Below, piece after piece: positions 26,101-33,364 of a DNA stretch of 64,000 nucleotides. The first letter of the stretch is position 1, and the number at the start of each line of letters is the position of its first letter. The stretch spans positions 744,001 to 808,000 of the forward strand of contig NZ_BMGA01000001.1 of the NCBI RefSeq assembly GCF_014639535.1, read 5' to 3'. Both the position numbers and the translations under genes were made by a program. The DNA comes from Flavobacterium palustre. Lineage in GTDB: Bacteria; Bacteroidota; Bacteroidia; Flavobacteriales; Flavobacteriaceae. The notes under the pieces are model-generated. The model made no database searches. It was not told where the DNA came from and was given only the letters and a program-made list of their open reading frames with translations.

Positions 26101-26290
26101 CAATTTCTTTTCCTTTTGGAAGGTTTTCTAAAGCATGTCTAATCACTTTCCCAATATGCTGAGATAACAATTGAGATGCTTCTGCTTTATCTATTGTAGT
26201 TTTTTTTACTTGAAATTTATCTTTATCAAGTTCATTAATTTTATAACTAATTAGTTTGGTTACCAATTCTTCATACAGTCCTTGATTCAT
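23138..26290 (-). CDS. PLD-nuclease/superfamily 2 helicase/DUF3427 protein
   Basis: Large 1050-aa nucleic-acid enzyme. After an alpha-helical N-terminus (1-120) comes a phospholipase-D-like nuclease domain with HAK at 225-227 and GSSNFS at 243-248. A superfamily 2 helicase core follows: Walker A ATGTGKT at 351-357, DEVH box at 445-448, TAT at 471-473, and QQLGRGLR in motif VI. The C-terminal third is the DUF3427-type region seen in this architecture. Its ATG overlaps the stop of an upstream Nudix gene (ATGA). The locus is more AT-rich than its neighbours, suggesting acquisition. Helicase-PLD fusions are often anti-phage or repair factors; the exact role is not known. Confidence 0.88.
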   Translation of the reverse strand: MNQGLYEELVTKLISYKINELDKDKFQVKKTTIDKAEASQLLSQHIGKVIRHALENLPKGKEIDLIDNQIKVSNKIIQFLKEELNNEDFEDDLIDTEGKILKAVFTKIDSHFTDLDLHLKEITPYTRLIYSELFTGGNSGTTLESELRKEILSSDKIDLLVSFIKWKGIRILERELREFTERGGKLRVITTTYIGATDSKAVEFLASLKNTEVKVSYNTGNERLHAKAYLFQRNTGFHTGYIGSSNFSRSALTDGLEWNLKITTKEVGHIIDKFKKTFESYWQNPEFELYNKNIHSVKLVDALKQGKFSKEYTFTTSYFDIKPFHYQSEILEKLEVERSVHDRFRNLLVAATGTGKTVISAFDYKNFKNNNPSSKLLFVSHRKEILEQARATFRGILKDNNFGDLWVDGIEPNSNEYVFASVQTLNNRLKGIKLSSEYYDFIIIDEVHHIEAKTYRPIIDYFNPKILLGLTATPERMDGADILKDFCNRIAAEIRLPEALNKKLLSPFQYFGITDSIDLTNVKWEKGKYVASELTSLYTKNNIRVGQIIDNLKKYTNDINDVQAIGFCVTVEHAVFMTEKFNLAGLKAEYLTAKNSSERNRIREQFKKKSFNYLFVVDIFNEGVDIPEIDTVLFLRPTESLTVFLQQLGRGLRLAEGKDCLTVLDFVGNARPEYDFENKFRALIGKTTTSVRKEIEDDFPHLPLGCSIVLEKKAKETILENIKKATSLNVNQLINKIRNFQHQTTLSLSLENFMELNHISIEMIYSKKETWSGLCKKAGVIEDFDNTNEKQIYSAISNKWLSTNSTSYFSFILKIAKQGFNISLNDFDENGKTMLLMLYYDVWQTHGLFKSLEESIRAIGKNKILVAEIIEVLEILIDKVDFKEIEIELPYNQPLKLHARYTRDQILSAFRLSTFYRKSPSREGVAENTDLNTELLFINLIKSEENFSPTTMYDDYAISETLFHWQSQNSSRPDIGKGLSYVKHQENDKKILLFVREKAKDGNGNTMGYVFIGEGNFKENEGEKPMNIKWELNEPLPNYLWKESAKMSID

Positions 26291-26673
26291 AATTCAAGTT
26301 TTAAAAATTCCTCAACAATTGGCAAATCTGCTTCTGCCCAATCTAAATCTAATAATTCCGATTTATCTAATAACTTAAAATCTTTATGTTCAGCTAAAAT
26401 AATGCCACCTGAGATGTAATTTGCTAAAAAAGGGATTAAATTTATTTTAAAAGTTCCATAATCATAAATACTATTTGAGAGTCTTCTAAAAACATCTATT
26501 TCAATATTTATTTCTTCCTTAATTTCTCTTTTAATACATTCTATTTCATTTTCATTTTCCTCAACTTTTCCTCCTGGAAACTCCCATTTTAAAGGCAATT
26601 TCATATCTTCACCTCTTTGAGTTACTAAGATTTTTTTATCAACAAAGATTATAGCACAAGTAACATTAATCAT
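26287..26673 (-). CDS. Nudix hydrolase, MutT-like
   Basis: Small pyrophosphohydrolase of 128 aa. The Nudix box runs from FPGGKVEENE to REIKEEINI (about residues 33-56), matching G-x5-E-x7-RE-U-x-EE, with Asn replacing the usual second Gly. The N-terminus NVTCAIIFVDKKILVTQRGE resembles 8-oxo-dGTP and CTP pyrophosphohydrolases. Its stop codon overlaps the helicase start (ATGA), so both are translated together. A clean-up role for modified nucleotides, or production or removal of a nucleotide signal for the helicase partner, would fit, but neither is shown by sequence. Confidence 0.88.
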   Translation of the reverse strand: MINVTCAIIFVDKKILVTQRGEDMKLPLKWEFPGGKVEENENEIECIKREIKEEINIEIDVFRRLSNSIYDYGTFKINLIPFLANYISGGIILAEHKDFKLLDKSELLDLDWAEADLPIVEEFLKLEL

Positions 26674-26841
26674 AAATTCATTTTTTCTATAAACTTAAAA
26701 TTTAATTTTAAAATAAACGATTACTTGTTAAAAGTAAATTTTCATTTTTTTAATTTTCAACTTAAAAAGGCTTAATTATCTTAAACAACACCCATATCAA
26801 ACTTTTTATTACCTTTAAAACCACTTTTTAATTCCCAAAAC

Positions 26842-27960
26842 ATGAGATCATTAGCGATATTTATTTTTTCTTTTGTCATTTTCAGCTGTGAAGCACAGTT
26901 AAAAACAAATAATGCGATTTCGCTTCAGGAAGATGCGAAAAACTACAGCTTAGAAACCGTTGTTGATGGTATTAACAATCCCTGGGGAATGGCTTTTTTG
27001 CCGGATGGTTCGCTGTTAATTACGGAGAAATCAGGTATTTTATATCATTTTAAAAACGGCACAAAAACCGAAGTCAAAAACCTTCCTGCGGTTTATAATC
27101 GTGGTCAGGGCGGTTTGATGGATATTGTGTTGCATCCTAACTATGTACAAAACGGCTGGATTTACATTACTTACGCTTCCACCGAGGGCGAAGGCGAAGG
27201 TGGGAACACCAAACTTATCAGAGCCAAACTCGAAAACGAAAGCCTTGTCCAAATAGAATCTTTATACAAATGCGGTCCGAATACTACCAGAGGACAGCAC
27301 TTTGGTTCACGAATTGTTTTTGACAACGCCGGTTATTTGTATTTCTCGGCAGGAGAACGCGGCAATCATTTTGTGAATCCGCAGGATATTAAAAGAGATA
27401 ACGGAAAAATCTACCGCCTGAATGACGATGGAAGCATCCCCAAAGACAATCCTTTTGTGGGACAAGCCAATGCCAAAGAAGCAATTTATTCTTACGGACA
27501 CCGCAATCCGCAAGGACTGGCAAAAAATCCCGTGACTGGCGCTATCTGGGAACACGAACACGGTCCTCAGGGTGGCGACGAAATTAACATTATCAAAAAA
27601 GCAGCTAATTACGGCTGGCCGGTGGTGACCTACGGCATTGATTACGACAACAGTAGTATCAGCAACATCCAACAAAAAGAAGGCATTGAAGATCCTCTTT
27701 ATTACTGGGCGCCTTCTATTGCTCCTAGTGGCATGGCTTTCATAACCAGCAACAAATACCCGGACTGGAAAGGACATTTATTGGTAGGATCGCTAAAATT
27801 CCAATATCTGGAATTGGTAAAATTAGACGGAAACAAAGTCATTGGCCGACAAAAAATCGCGACAAATGTTGGTCGCCTACGCAATGTAACACAAGGACCT
27901 GATGGTTTTATCTACATGGGCGTAGAAGGAAAAGGAATTGTAAAAATTATACCTAATTAA
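26842..27960 (+). CDS. PQQ-dependent sugar dehydrogenase (soluble, Asd/Gdh-B type)
   Basis: Probable periplasmic lipoprotein that oxidises aldoses using PQQ. A lipoprotein signal ends IFSCEAQ (residues 13-19). The six-bladed propeller shows PWGMAFLPDGSLLITEKSG, GQGGLMDIVLHPNY, RGQHFGSRIVFD, SYGHRNPQGLA, EHEHGPQGGDEIN and APSIAPSGMAF, all typical of the soluble glucose/aldose dehydrogenase family. At 372 aa it is a standard length. A c-type cytochrome gene begins 3 nt after its stop and probably accepts the electrons. No pqq biosynthesis genes are in the window, so cofactor may come from elsewhere in the genome or from the environment. Confidence 0.9.
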   Translation: MRSLAIFIFSFVIFSCEAQLKTNNAISLQEDAKNYSLETVVDGINNPWGMAFLPDGSLLITEKSGILYHFKNGTKTEVKNLPAVYNRGQGGLMDIVLHPNYVQNGWIYITYASTEGEGEGGNTKLIRAKLENESLVQIESLYKCGPNTTRGQHFGSRIVFDNAGYLYFSAGERGNHFVNPQDIKRDNGKIYRLNDDGSIPKDNPFVGQANAKEAIYSYGHRNPQGLAKNPVTGAIWEHEHGPQGGDEINIIKKAANYGWPVVTYGIDYDNSSISNIQQKEGIEDPLYYWAPSIAPSGMAFITSNKYPDWKGHLLVGSLKFQYLELVKLDGNKVIGRQKIATNVGRLRNVTQGPDGFIYMGVEGKGIVKIIPN

Positions 27961-27963
27961 ACG

Positions 27964-28419
27964 ATGATTACTAAAATAAATATGGGCCTAAGCCTACTAT
28001 TTTTGGGTGCTTTGTATTTTTCAAATGCAACTGCTCTCACTTCAAATTCAAATTACATTGCTATAACTGAACCGCAACAGCAAACTCCGCTACAAAAAAG
28101 CATCGCCCGTGGTAAAGACATTTATACTGATTTTTGTATCCAATGCCACATGGCAACCGGAAAAGGAAACGGAACTACCTTCCCTCCCTTGGATGGTTCC
28201 GACTGGTTGAAAAACAAAAGAACACAAAGCATTCATGCAGTCAAATACGGTCAAAAAGGCGAGATAACCGTCAACGCAAAAAAATACAACGGCATTATGC
28301 CTCCGGCGGGTTTAAGCGATGAAGAAGTTGCCGATGTAATGAATTATATAATGAATTCCTGGAGTAATAAAACAAAAAAAATGGTTACGATCAAAGAAGT
28401 TACATCGGTAAAACCTTAA
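27964..28419 (+). CDS. Cytochrome c, class I-like, periplasmic
   Basis: Single-heme electron carrier of 151 aa. A signal peptide covers the first 25 residues. The heme-binding motif CIQCH lies at 58-62, and a Met in GIMPPAGLSDEEVADVMNYI is the likely distal ligand, arranged as in the CBB3-type family. An alternative ATG at 27982 would shorten the signal. It is 3 nt downstream of the PQQ sugar dehydrogenase and most likely its redox partner, passing electrons to a terminal oxidase. The Lys-rich C-terminal tail is unusual but short. Confidence 0.9.
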   Translation: MITKINMGLSLLFLGALYFSNATALTSNSNYIAITEPQQQTPLQKSIARGKDIYTDFCIQCHMATGKGNGTTFPPLDGSDWLKNKRTQSIHAVKYGQKGEITVNAKKYNGIMPPAGLSDEEVADVMNYIMNSWSNKTKKMVTIKEVTSVKP

Positions 28420-28453
28420 GGAAGAAACCATTATCAAACATCAATAAAAACCT

Positions 28454-28485
28454 CTAATTCGCAGATTAAAAAAACTGCGGATTAG
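28454..28485 (+). terminator. Hairpin after the cytochrome c gene
   Basis: CTAATTCGCAG (28454-28464) pairs with CTGCGGATTAG (28475-28485), with one G-U pair. The T-tract is poor, so termination may be weak. Confidence 0.5.
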
Positions 28486-28554
28486 CGGTTAATTATTAAT
28501 TACAATTCGGTGGCTGAATCATACTTTAAACTCCAAAATAGCGTTCAAATACTT

Positions 28555-28562
28555 TACATTTG
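28555..28562 (+). promoter_or_regulatory. Candidate -7 promoter element
   Basis: TACATTTG matches TAnnTTTG. It lies 13 nt before the ATG at 28575 and 25 nt before the ATG at 28587, which favours the second as the real start of the lipoprotein gene. Confidence 0.4.
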
Positions 28563-28586
28563 TAGTAAACCCAAATGCGCTTTTTC

Positions 28587-29615
28587 ATGAAAAATTATAC
28601 TTTAGCAAGCCTTATTTGCCCTTTTTTATTTTTACTTTTTTCAAATTGCAATCCAAACAAATCCAATCCCGAAGAAGGAACAGCGCAGGATACTGTTTTA
28701 ATCAAAAAAGAAGACATTAAGAAAAAATCCATCACTGCCATTGACACGGTGGATTACAACCGAAGAATGATTGCCTTAAGCAACAAAGACACTACGGGAA
28801 GATGGCCGGTAAAAACGCCTTATCCGTTGCCGGGAGCACTATTGCCCTACAACAGAATCATTGCGTTTTACGGAAATTTGTATTCGAAAAGAATGGGAGT
28901 TTTAGGCGAATATCCGAAAAACGAAATGATTGAAAAACTACAGGGAGAAGTGGCCAAATGGCAGGCTGCCGATACTACTGTGAATACCATTCCGGCCTTT
29001 CATTACATTGCTGTTTCGGCTCAAAGTCAGCCGGGAAAGGCAAACCGATACAATATGCGCATGCCTTTTAAACAAATTGATACCCTTTTAAGCTGGGCAA
29101 AACCTATCAATGCCTTGGTTTTTTTAGATATTCAGGTGGGGCATAGTAATGTAAAAGATGAAGTAAGTCAACTGGTCGATTATCTCGCTTTGCCTAATGT
29201 TCATTTGGGCATTGATCCGGAATTCTCCATGAAAGAAGGTCATGTTCCCGGTAAAAAAATCGGAACTTTCTCTTCTGATGACATTAATGATGCGATAGAC
29301 ATTCTGGCTAAAATTGTCCGTGAAAAGAAACTGCCTCCAAAAGTATTAGTAGTACACCGTTTTACCCAAGGTATGGTGACCAATTACAAAGCCATTAAAA
29401 CCGTTCCCGAAGTTCAGATAGTGATGCACATGGATGGTTTTGGCAGTCAGGTTTTAAAACGTTCTACTTATTTAAGATACATTTTCAGAGAACCGGTTCA
29501 GTTTACAGGTTTTAAATTATTTTACAAAAACGACAACTGGAACGACTGGAAAATGTACACACCTGAGCAACTGTTACAATTCACTCCAAAACCGATTTAC
29601 ATTCAATTTCAATAA
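28587..29615 (+). CDS. Lipoprotein of unknown function, possible TIM-barrel hydrolase
   Basis: Not assigned to a family. An ATG at 28575 also exists, but the promoter position favours 28587 (MKNYTLASL). The lipobox is FSNC, followed by NPNKSNPEEG, so it is an exported lipoprotein of about 342 aa. The mature part alternates strands and helices with acidic or histidine residues at strand ends (LVFLDIQVGHS, HLGIDPEFSM, VLVVHRF, IVMHMDGFG, FTGFKLFY), which looks like a TIM barrel of glycosidase type. It starts a two-gene transcript with a polysaccharide deacetylase 8 nt downstream, so a role in trimming or remodelling an exopolysaccharide or envelope glycan is plausible. Confidence 0.7.
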   Translation: MKNYTLASLICPFLFLLFSNCNPNKSNPEEGTAQDTVLIKKEDIKKKSITAIDTVDYNRRMIALSNKDTTGRWPVKTPYPLPGALLPYNRIIAFYGNLYSKRMGVLGEYPKNEMIEKLQGEVAKWQAADTTVNTIPAFHYIAVSAQSQPGKANRYNMRMPFKQIDTLLSWAKPINALVFLDIQVGHSNVKDEVSQLVDYLALPNVHLGIDPEFSMKEGHVPGKKIGTFSSDDINDAIDILAKIVREKKLPPKVLVVHRFTQGMVTNYKAIKTVPEVQIVMHMDGFGSQVLKRSTYLRYIFREPVQFTGFKLFYKNDNWNDWKMYTPEQLLQFTPKPIYIQFQ

Positions 29616-29623
29616 TTTTCGAA

Positions 29624-30478
29624 ATGAAAACAACCCTATTCTTTGCTGCAATTGGTCTTTGTTTAACATTAAGCTGCCAACAAAACAAGGAAATTCCCGC
29701 TGAAAAAGAAGCTGTAATTCCGGAAAAAACAGCAGTACCTAAAACGGCTGAAAAACCAATACTAAACGATGCCGCTGCAATTTTGGCCCGAAAAGAAGTG
29801 CCCATTTTGTGTTATCATAATATCAAAGATTTCTCAGATTCTGCAGGCGAAATGACCAAAACTTATACGGTAAAACCGGCAAACTTTGCTGAACAGATGA
29901 AAGCCTTAGCCGATGCGGGCTACCAAAGTATTCTGCCCGACCAATTGTATGACTATTTGGTACATAACAAACCATTACCGGAAAAGCCTGTGATGATTAC
30001 CTTTGACGACACCAGAGGCGAACAATACAGCATTGGCGCAGCCGAAATGAAAAAATACAACTTCAAAGGCGTTTTCTTTGTGATGACTGTTTCCATCAAC
30101 CGTCCGAATTATTTAAGCGCAACAGAAATTAAAGCACTCTCCGATTCCGGACATACCATTGCAGCCCACACCTGGGATCATCACATGGTTACCAAATATA
30201 CCGGTGAGGACTGGGAAACACAATTGGTCAAACCAAAAGCCAAACTCGAAGCAACCACAGGAAAACCGATCAATTACTTTGCTTATCCTTTTGGATTATG
30301 GAATAAGGAAGCCATTCCTGAAATTAAAAAAAGTGGCTATAAAATGGCTTTTATCCTTTCGACCAAAAGAGATTCGATTGATCCGCTTTATACGGTAAGA
30401 CGGATGATTGTATCCGGAAACTGGACCAGCGAACGCATGATGGAAGCAATGGAAGCTACTTTTAAAAACACGAAATAA
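29624..30478 (+). CDS. Polysaccharide deacetylase (NodB domain) lipoprotein
   Basis: Exported deacetylase of 284 aa, probably removing N- or O-acetyl groups from a glycan. A lipobox LSCQQ (residues 17-21) anchors it to a membrane. After a Lys/Pro-rich linker, the NodB domain shows MITFDDTRGEQ (motif 1, the catalytic Asp and a metal Asp), HTWDHHMV (motif 2, the His-x3-His metal site) and YFAYPFGLWN (motif 3). All catalytic signatures are intact. It follows the unknown lipoprotein by 8 nt. PgaB of poly-N-acetylglucosamine export likewise combines a deacetylase with a second glycan-active domain, which makes this pairing suggestive but not proof. Confidence 0.9.
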   Translation: MKTTLFFAAIGLCLTLSCQQNKEIPAEKEAVIPEKTAVPKTAEKPILNDAAAILARKEVPILCYHNIKDFSDSAGEMTKTYTVKPANFAEQMKALADAGYQSILPDQLYDYLVHNKPLPEKPVMITFDDTRGEQYSIGAAEMKKYNFKGVFFVMTVSINRPNYLSATEIKALSDSGHTIAAHTWDHHMVTKYTGEDWETQLVKPKAKLEATTGKPINYFAYPFGLWNKEAIPEIKKSGYKMAFILSTKRDSIDPLYTVRRMIVSGNWTSERMMEAMEATFKNTK

Positions 30479-30924
30479 TCATTTTAGATTTTAAAATCTT
30501 TCGAATAAAACAGCTGCTTTTTGCCACAGATTACACAGATTCTCACAGATTTTTCATTAACAAAAGAGAATCCTTTTTAATCCTTATAATCTGTGGCAGA
30601 AATAATAATCTATCAGTAAGGCGAATACTCTCGAACTCTTTTATCTCAATCCAAAAACATTTTCTTAAAATCGGTGTAATCCGTGAAATCTGTGTTCCAA
30701 TACTTATAGCTGTATTACGAACTGATTTTACTGTTGAGAAATTTGAAAAAAAATGAGTTTAAAAACACTATTTCTCAAAAAACACAGCAGCAAAAAAAGA
30801 ATGTTGCATTAATTACATTATTCGCAACAAAAACAAAATTACTTATTAAAAAATTTGTTAAATTAGCCTTAAAGCTGATATTTTTTTAATCAAATTTTGT
30901 TTTTATTAATTTTTCAATAATGTT
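30479..30924. other. Intergenic region, 446 bp, repeats and leader
   Basis: No gene seen. It holds a 12-bp inverted repeat (30522-30598) with tandem CACAGATT words, the 14-mer shared with 19700-19713, and a long AT-rich leader before the ATP-grasp gene. No promoter consensus was convincing. Confidence 0.5.
30522..30598. repeat. Inverted repeat with CACAGATT words
   Basis: TGCCACAGATTA (30522-30533) pairs perfectly with TAATCTGTGGCA (30587-30598). CACAGATT recurs at 30534-30541 and 30544-30551. A related AATCTGTGTTCCAA follows at 30687-30700 and appears again at 19700-19713. Confidence 0.55.
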
Positions 30925-30927
30925 GTG

Positions 30928-32364
30928 ATGGTAAATTTAACACCTAAATTAAGCCCAAAAGGATGGGATGAAATGTTCTCCAGAGACGGAGTAAGAGATG
31001 CTTACAAACAAGTGTTACAAACATTAGAAAGTTTAAATCTTGACAAACTGAATGTAAAACAGAAACAGGCTTCGGATATTTTTATGAATCAGGGGATTAC
31101 CTTCACGGTTTATAGTGATGATAATCAGGGGATAGAACGCATCTTTCCTTTTGACATTATCCCGAGAATCATCACTAAAAACGAATGGATTGAAGTTGAA
31201 ACCGGAATTACACAAAGATTAAAAGCCTTAAACTTATTTCTGGAAGACATTTACAACGAACAGCTCATTATTAAAGACGGTATAATACCGGCTTCATTAA
31301 TCGCTTCCTGTCCGCATTATCTGCCGGAAGCTCATGGTATCAAGGTGCCGCATAACATTCATGTTCATATTGCCGGTATTGATTTGATACGAGGAGAAAA
31401 AGGCGAATTTTATGTACTGGAAGACAATCTGCGATGTCCCAGTGGCGTGAGCTATATGCTGGAAAACAGGGAAATTACCAAACGTATTTTTCCGGAAATG
31501 TTCCGTGCTAACAATGTGAGTATGGTGGCCAACTATCCTATGATTTTTCATAACATTTTAGTTTCACTTTCTCCCAGAAGTATTCCTAATCCCAATGTGG
31601 TTTTACTAACTCCGGGCGTTTACAATTCGGCTTATTACGAGCATACTTTCTTAGCCAGACAAATGGGAATTCCGCTGGTAGAAGGTCGGGATCTGGTAGT
31701 GAACAATCACAAAGTGTATATGAAAACCACTTCGGGTCTGCAACAGGTTGATGTGATTTACCGCCGTCTGGACGATGAATATCTGGATCCGTTAGTATTT
31801 AAACCCGATAGCGCACTGGGAGTTCCGGGATTGATTAGTGCCTACAAAATGGGTAACGTGGCTCTGGTAAATGCCGTAGGAAACGGGGTTGCCGACGACA
31901 AAGCCATTTATGCTTTTGTGCCGCAAATGATTAAATATTACCTGAACGAAGAACCTATTTTAAAAAACGTTCCCACCTATCAAATGGAAAATCCCGAGGA
32001 ACGTGAACTGGTTTTTGCCGACATGGAAAATATGGTTATCAAAGAGACCAATCAAAGTGGTGGCTACGGCATGGTGATGGGAAACAAAGCTACCGAAGCA
32101 GAACTCGAAGCAGCCAAAGTGGCTATTTTAAATAATCCCAGAAACTTTATTGCGCAGCCTATCATTCAGTTGAGCACCGTTCCCTGTTATATTGACGGCG
32201 AATTAAAACTGCGTCATGTGGATTTACGTCCTTATGCTTTATGTGGTCCTAACGGCGTGAAAATTGTTCCCGGCGGACTTACCAGAGTAGCATTGACCGA
32301 AGGTTCTCTGGTGGTGAATTCATCACAAGGCGGCGGAAGTAAAGACACCTGGATTATGAAATAA
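30928..32364 (+). CDS. Circularly permuted ATP-grasp protein (COG2308 type)
   Basis: Predicted ATP-dependent ligase of 478 aa, cytoplasmic, forming an amide-type bond in an unknown peptide or metabolite. The GTG at 30925 is one codon upstream, but the ATG at 30928 is the likely start. Family landmarks are WIEVETGITQRLKALNLFLEDIYNEQ, FYVLEDNLRCPSGVSYMLENR (residues 160-180), LVEGRDLVV, VDVIYRRLDDEYLDPL, and ETNQSGGYGMVMG. It opens a three-gene set with alpha-E and transglutaminase-like proteins, a combination known across bacteria and proposed in comparative genomics to make or modify peptides; no biochemical role is settled. Confidence 0.88.
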   Translation: MVNLTPKLSPKGWDEMFSRDGVRDAYKQVLQTLESLNLDKLNVKQKQASDIFMNQGITFTVYSDDNQGIERIFPFDIIPRIITKNEWIEVETGITQRLKALNLFLEDIYNEQLIIKDGIIPASLIASCPHYLPEAHGIKVPHNIHVHIAGIDLIRGEKGEFYVLEDNLRCPSGVSYMLENREITKRIFPEMFRANNVSMVANYPMIFHNILVSLSPRSIPNPNVVLLTPGVYNSAYYEHTFLARQMGIPLVEGRDLVVNNHKVYMKTTSGLQQVDVIYRRLDDEYLDPLVFKPDSALGVPGLISAYKMGNVALVNAVGNGVADDKAIYAFVPQMIKYYLNEEPILKNVPTYQMENPEERELVFADMENMVIKETNQSGGYGMVMGNKATEAELEAAKVAILNNPRNFIAQPIIQLSTVPCYIDGELKLRHVDLRPYALCGPNGVKIVPGGLTRVALTEGSLVVNSSQGGGSKDTWIMK

Positions 32365-32405
32365 ATGAAGTCGAAATTGTTTTTTAAACTATTAAAGAAA
32401 TTGCT

Positions 32406-33359
32406 ATGGAAGTAAATATGCTCAGTCGTGTAGCCGACGGAATGTTCTGGCTTAACCGATACATGGAAAGAACCGATGGAATGCTGCTTACCCTCAATAC
32501 CCTCTATATCATGTCATTTGATCAGGAAACAAATGATTATCAGGGATACAAACCGCTATTAAAATATTATACCGATTTGCCTCCTGAATACATAGCCGAA
32601 TTCCAGCATGATACTAATTTTGTATTGAAATACGTCATTTGCGACAACAAAAACATCAACTCTGTTCGCAACCTCATTACCAAAGCCCGTGAAAATGCCA
32701 GAGGCTCTCAGGATAAAATTACCAAAGAACTTTGGGAACACATCAATTCGATGTACCATTATATCAACTCGGCCGATTTGCCTAAAAGACTGGAAACACC
32801 CGAAGCCATTAACATTTTGGCCAAACTCAATAAAGATTTCCTGCTTTACAACGGTATTTTTCATGTTACCATGCCCCGAGGTTTAGGCTGGTGTTTTTCA
32901 AGCATTGGTAAACATATCGAAAGATGTTTGCAAACCATTTCGATGACACAATCTTACTATGCCACTATTGAATACAATTTAGACGGAAAAGAAGATTTAC
33001 TCTATTGGCGAAAATTATTATTGTCTTTATCCGGTTATGAATTATACCTTAAAAGTTACAGTAACATTCCGCACAACCGAAAAGTAATCCAACATGTGAT
33101 TTTCAATCCTGATTTTGCCCACTCGGTGATATTTACTTTAGGATTAATCGAAACCTATTTAGAATGTATTTTCAAAAACAATAACCTTATGGAAGCGCGT
33201 ACTATGCGTAACCAATTTGGACGTTTAAAAAGCTACATTGAATACACCGATTACCATCATCTTAGCAACTATCAATTAGAGCAGGTACTCAAAAACACCA
33301 AAGACCAATTAAATGAATTTTCAATGGATTTTTCTAAATTATTCTTTTCATATACCTAA
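32406..33359 (+). CDS. Alpha-E domain protein (DUF403, COG2307)
   Basis: All-helical protein of 317 aa with the family start MLSRVADGMFWLNRYMERTDGMLL. Other landmarks are ARENARGSQDKITKELWEHIN near residue 95 and the motif GWCFSSIGKHIERCLQTI near 160, both highly typical of alpha-E proteins. No enzymatic motif is apparent. It follows the ATP-grasp gene by 41 nt and precedes the transglutaminase-like gene by 5 nt, so it is probably a partner or scaffold for the ligase. No signal peptide or membrane helix is visible. Confidence 0.9.
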   Translation: MEVNMLSRVADGMFWLNRYMERTDGMLLTLNTLYIMSFDQETNDYQGYKPLLKYYTDLPPEYIAEFQHDTNFVLKYVICDNKNINSVRNLITKARENARGSQDKITKELWEHINSMYHYINSADLPKRLETPEAINILAKLNKDFLLYNGIFHVTMPRGLGWCFSSIGKHIERCLQTISMTQSYYATIEYNLDGKEDLLYWRKLLLSLSGYELYLKSYSNIPHNRKVIQHVIFNPDFAHSVIFTLGLIETYLECIFKNNNLMEARTMRNQFGRLKSYIEYTDYHHLSNYQLEQVLKNTKDQLNEFSMDFSKLFFSYT

Positions 33360-33364
33360 AAACA

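Noticed and set aside
27307-27777. 156-aa minus-strand frame
   Set aside because: It is antisense to the well-supported PQQ dehydrogenase gene and has no domain.
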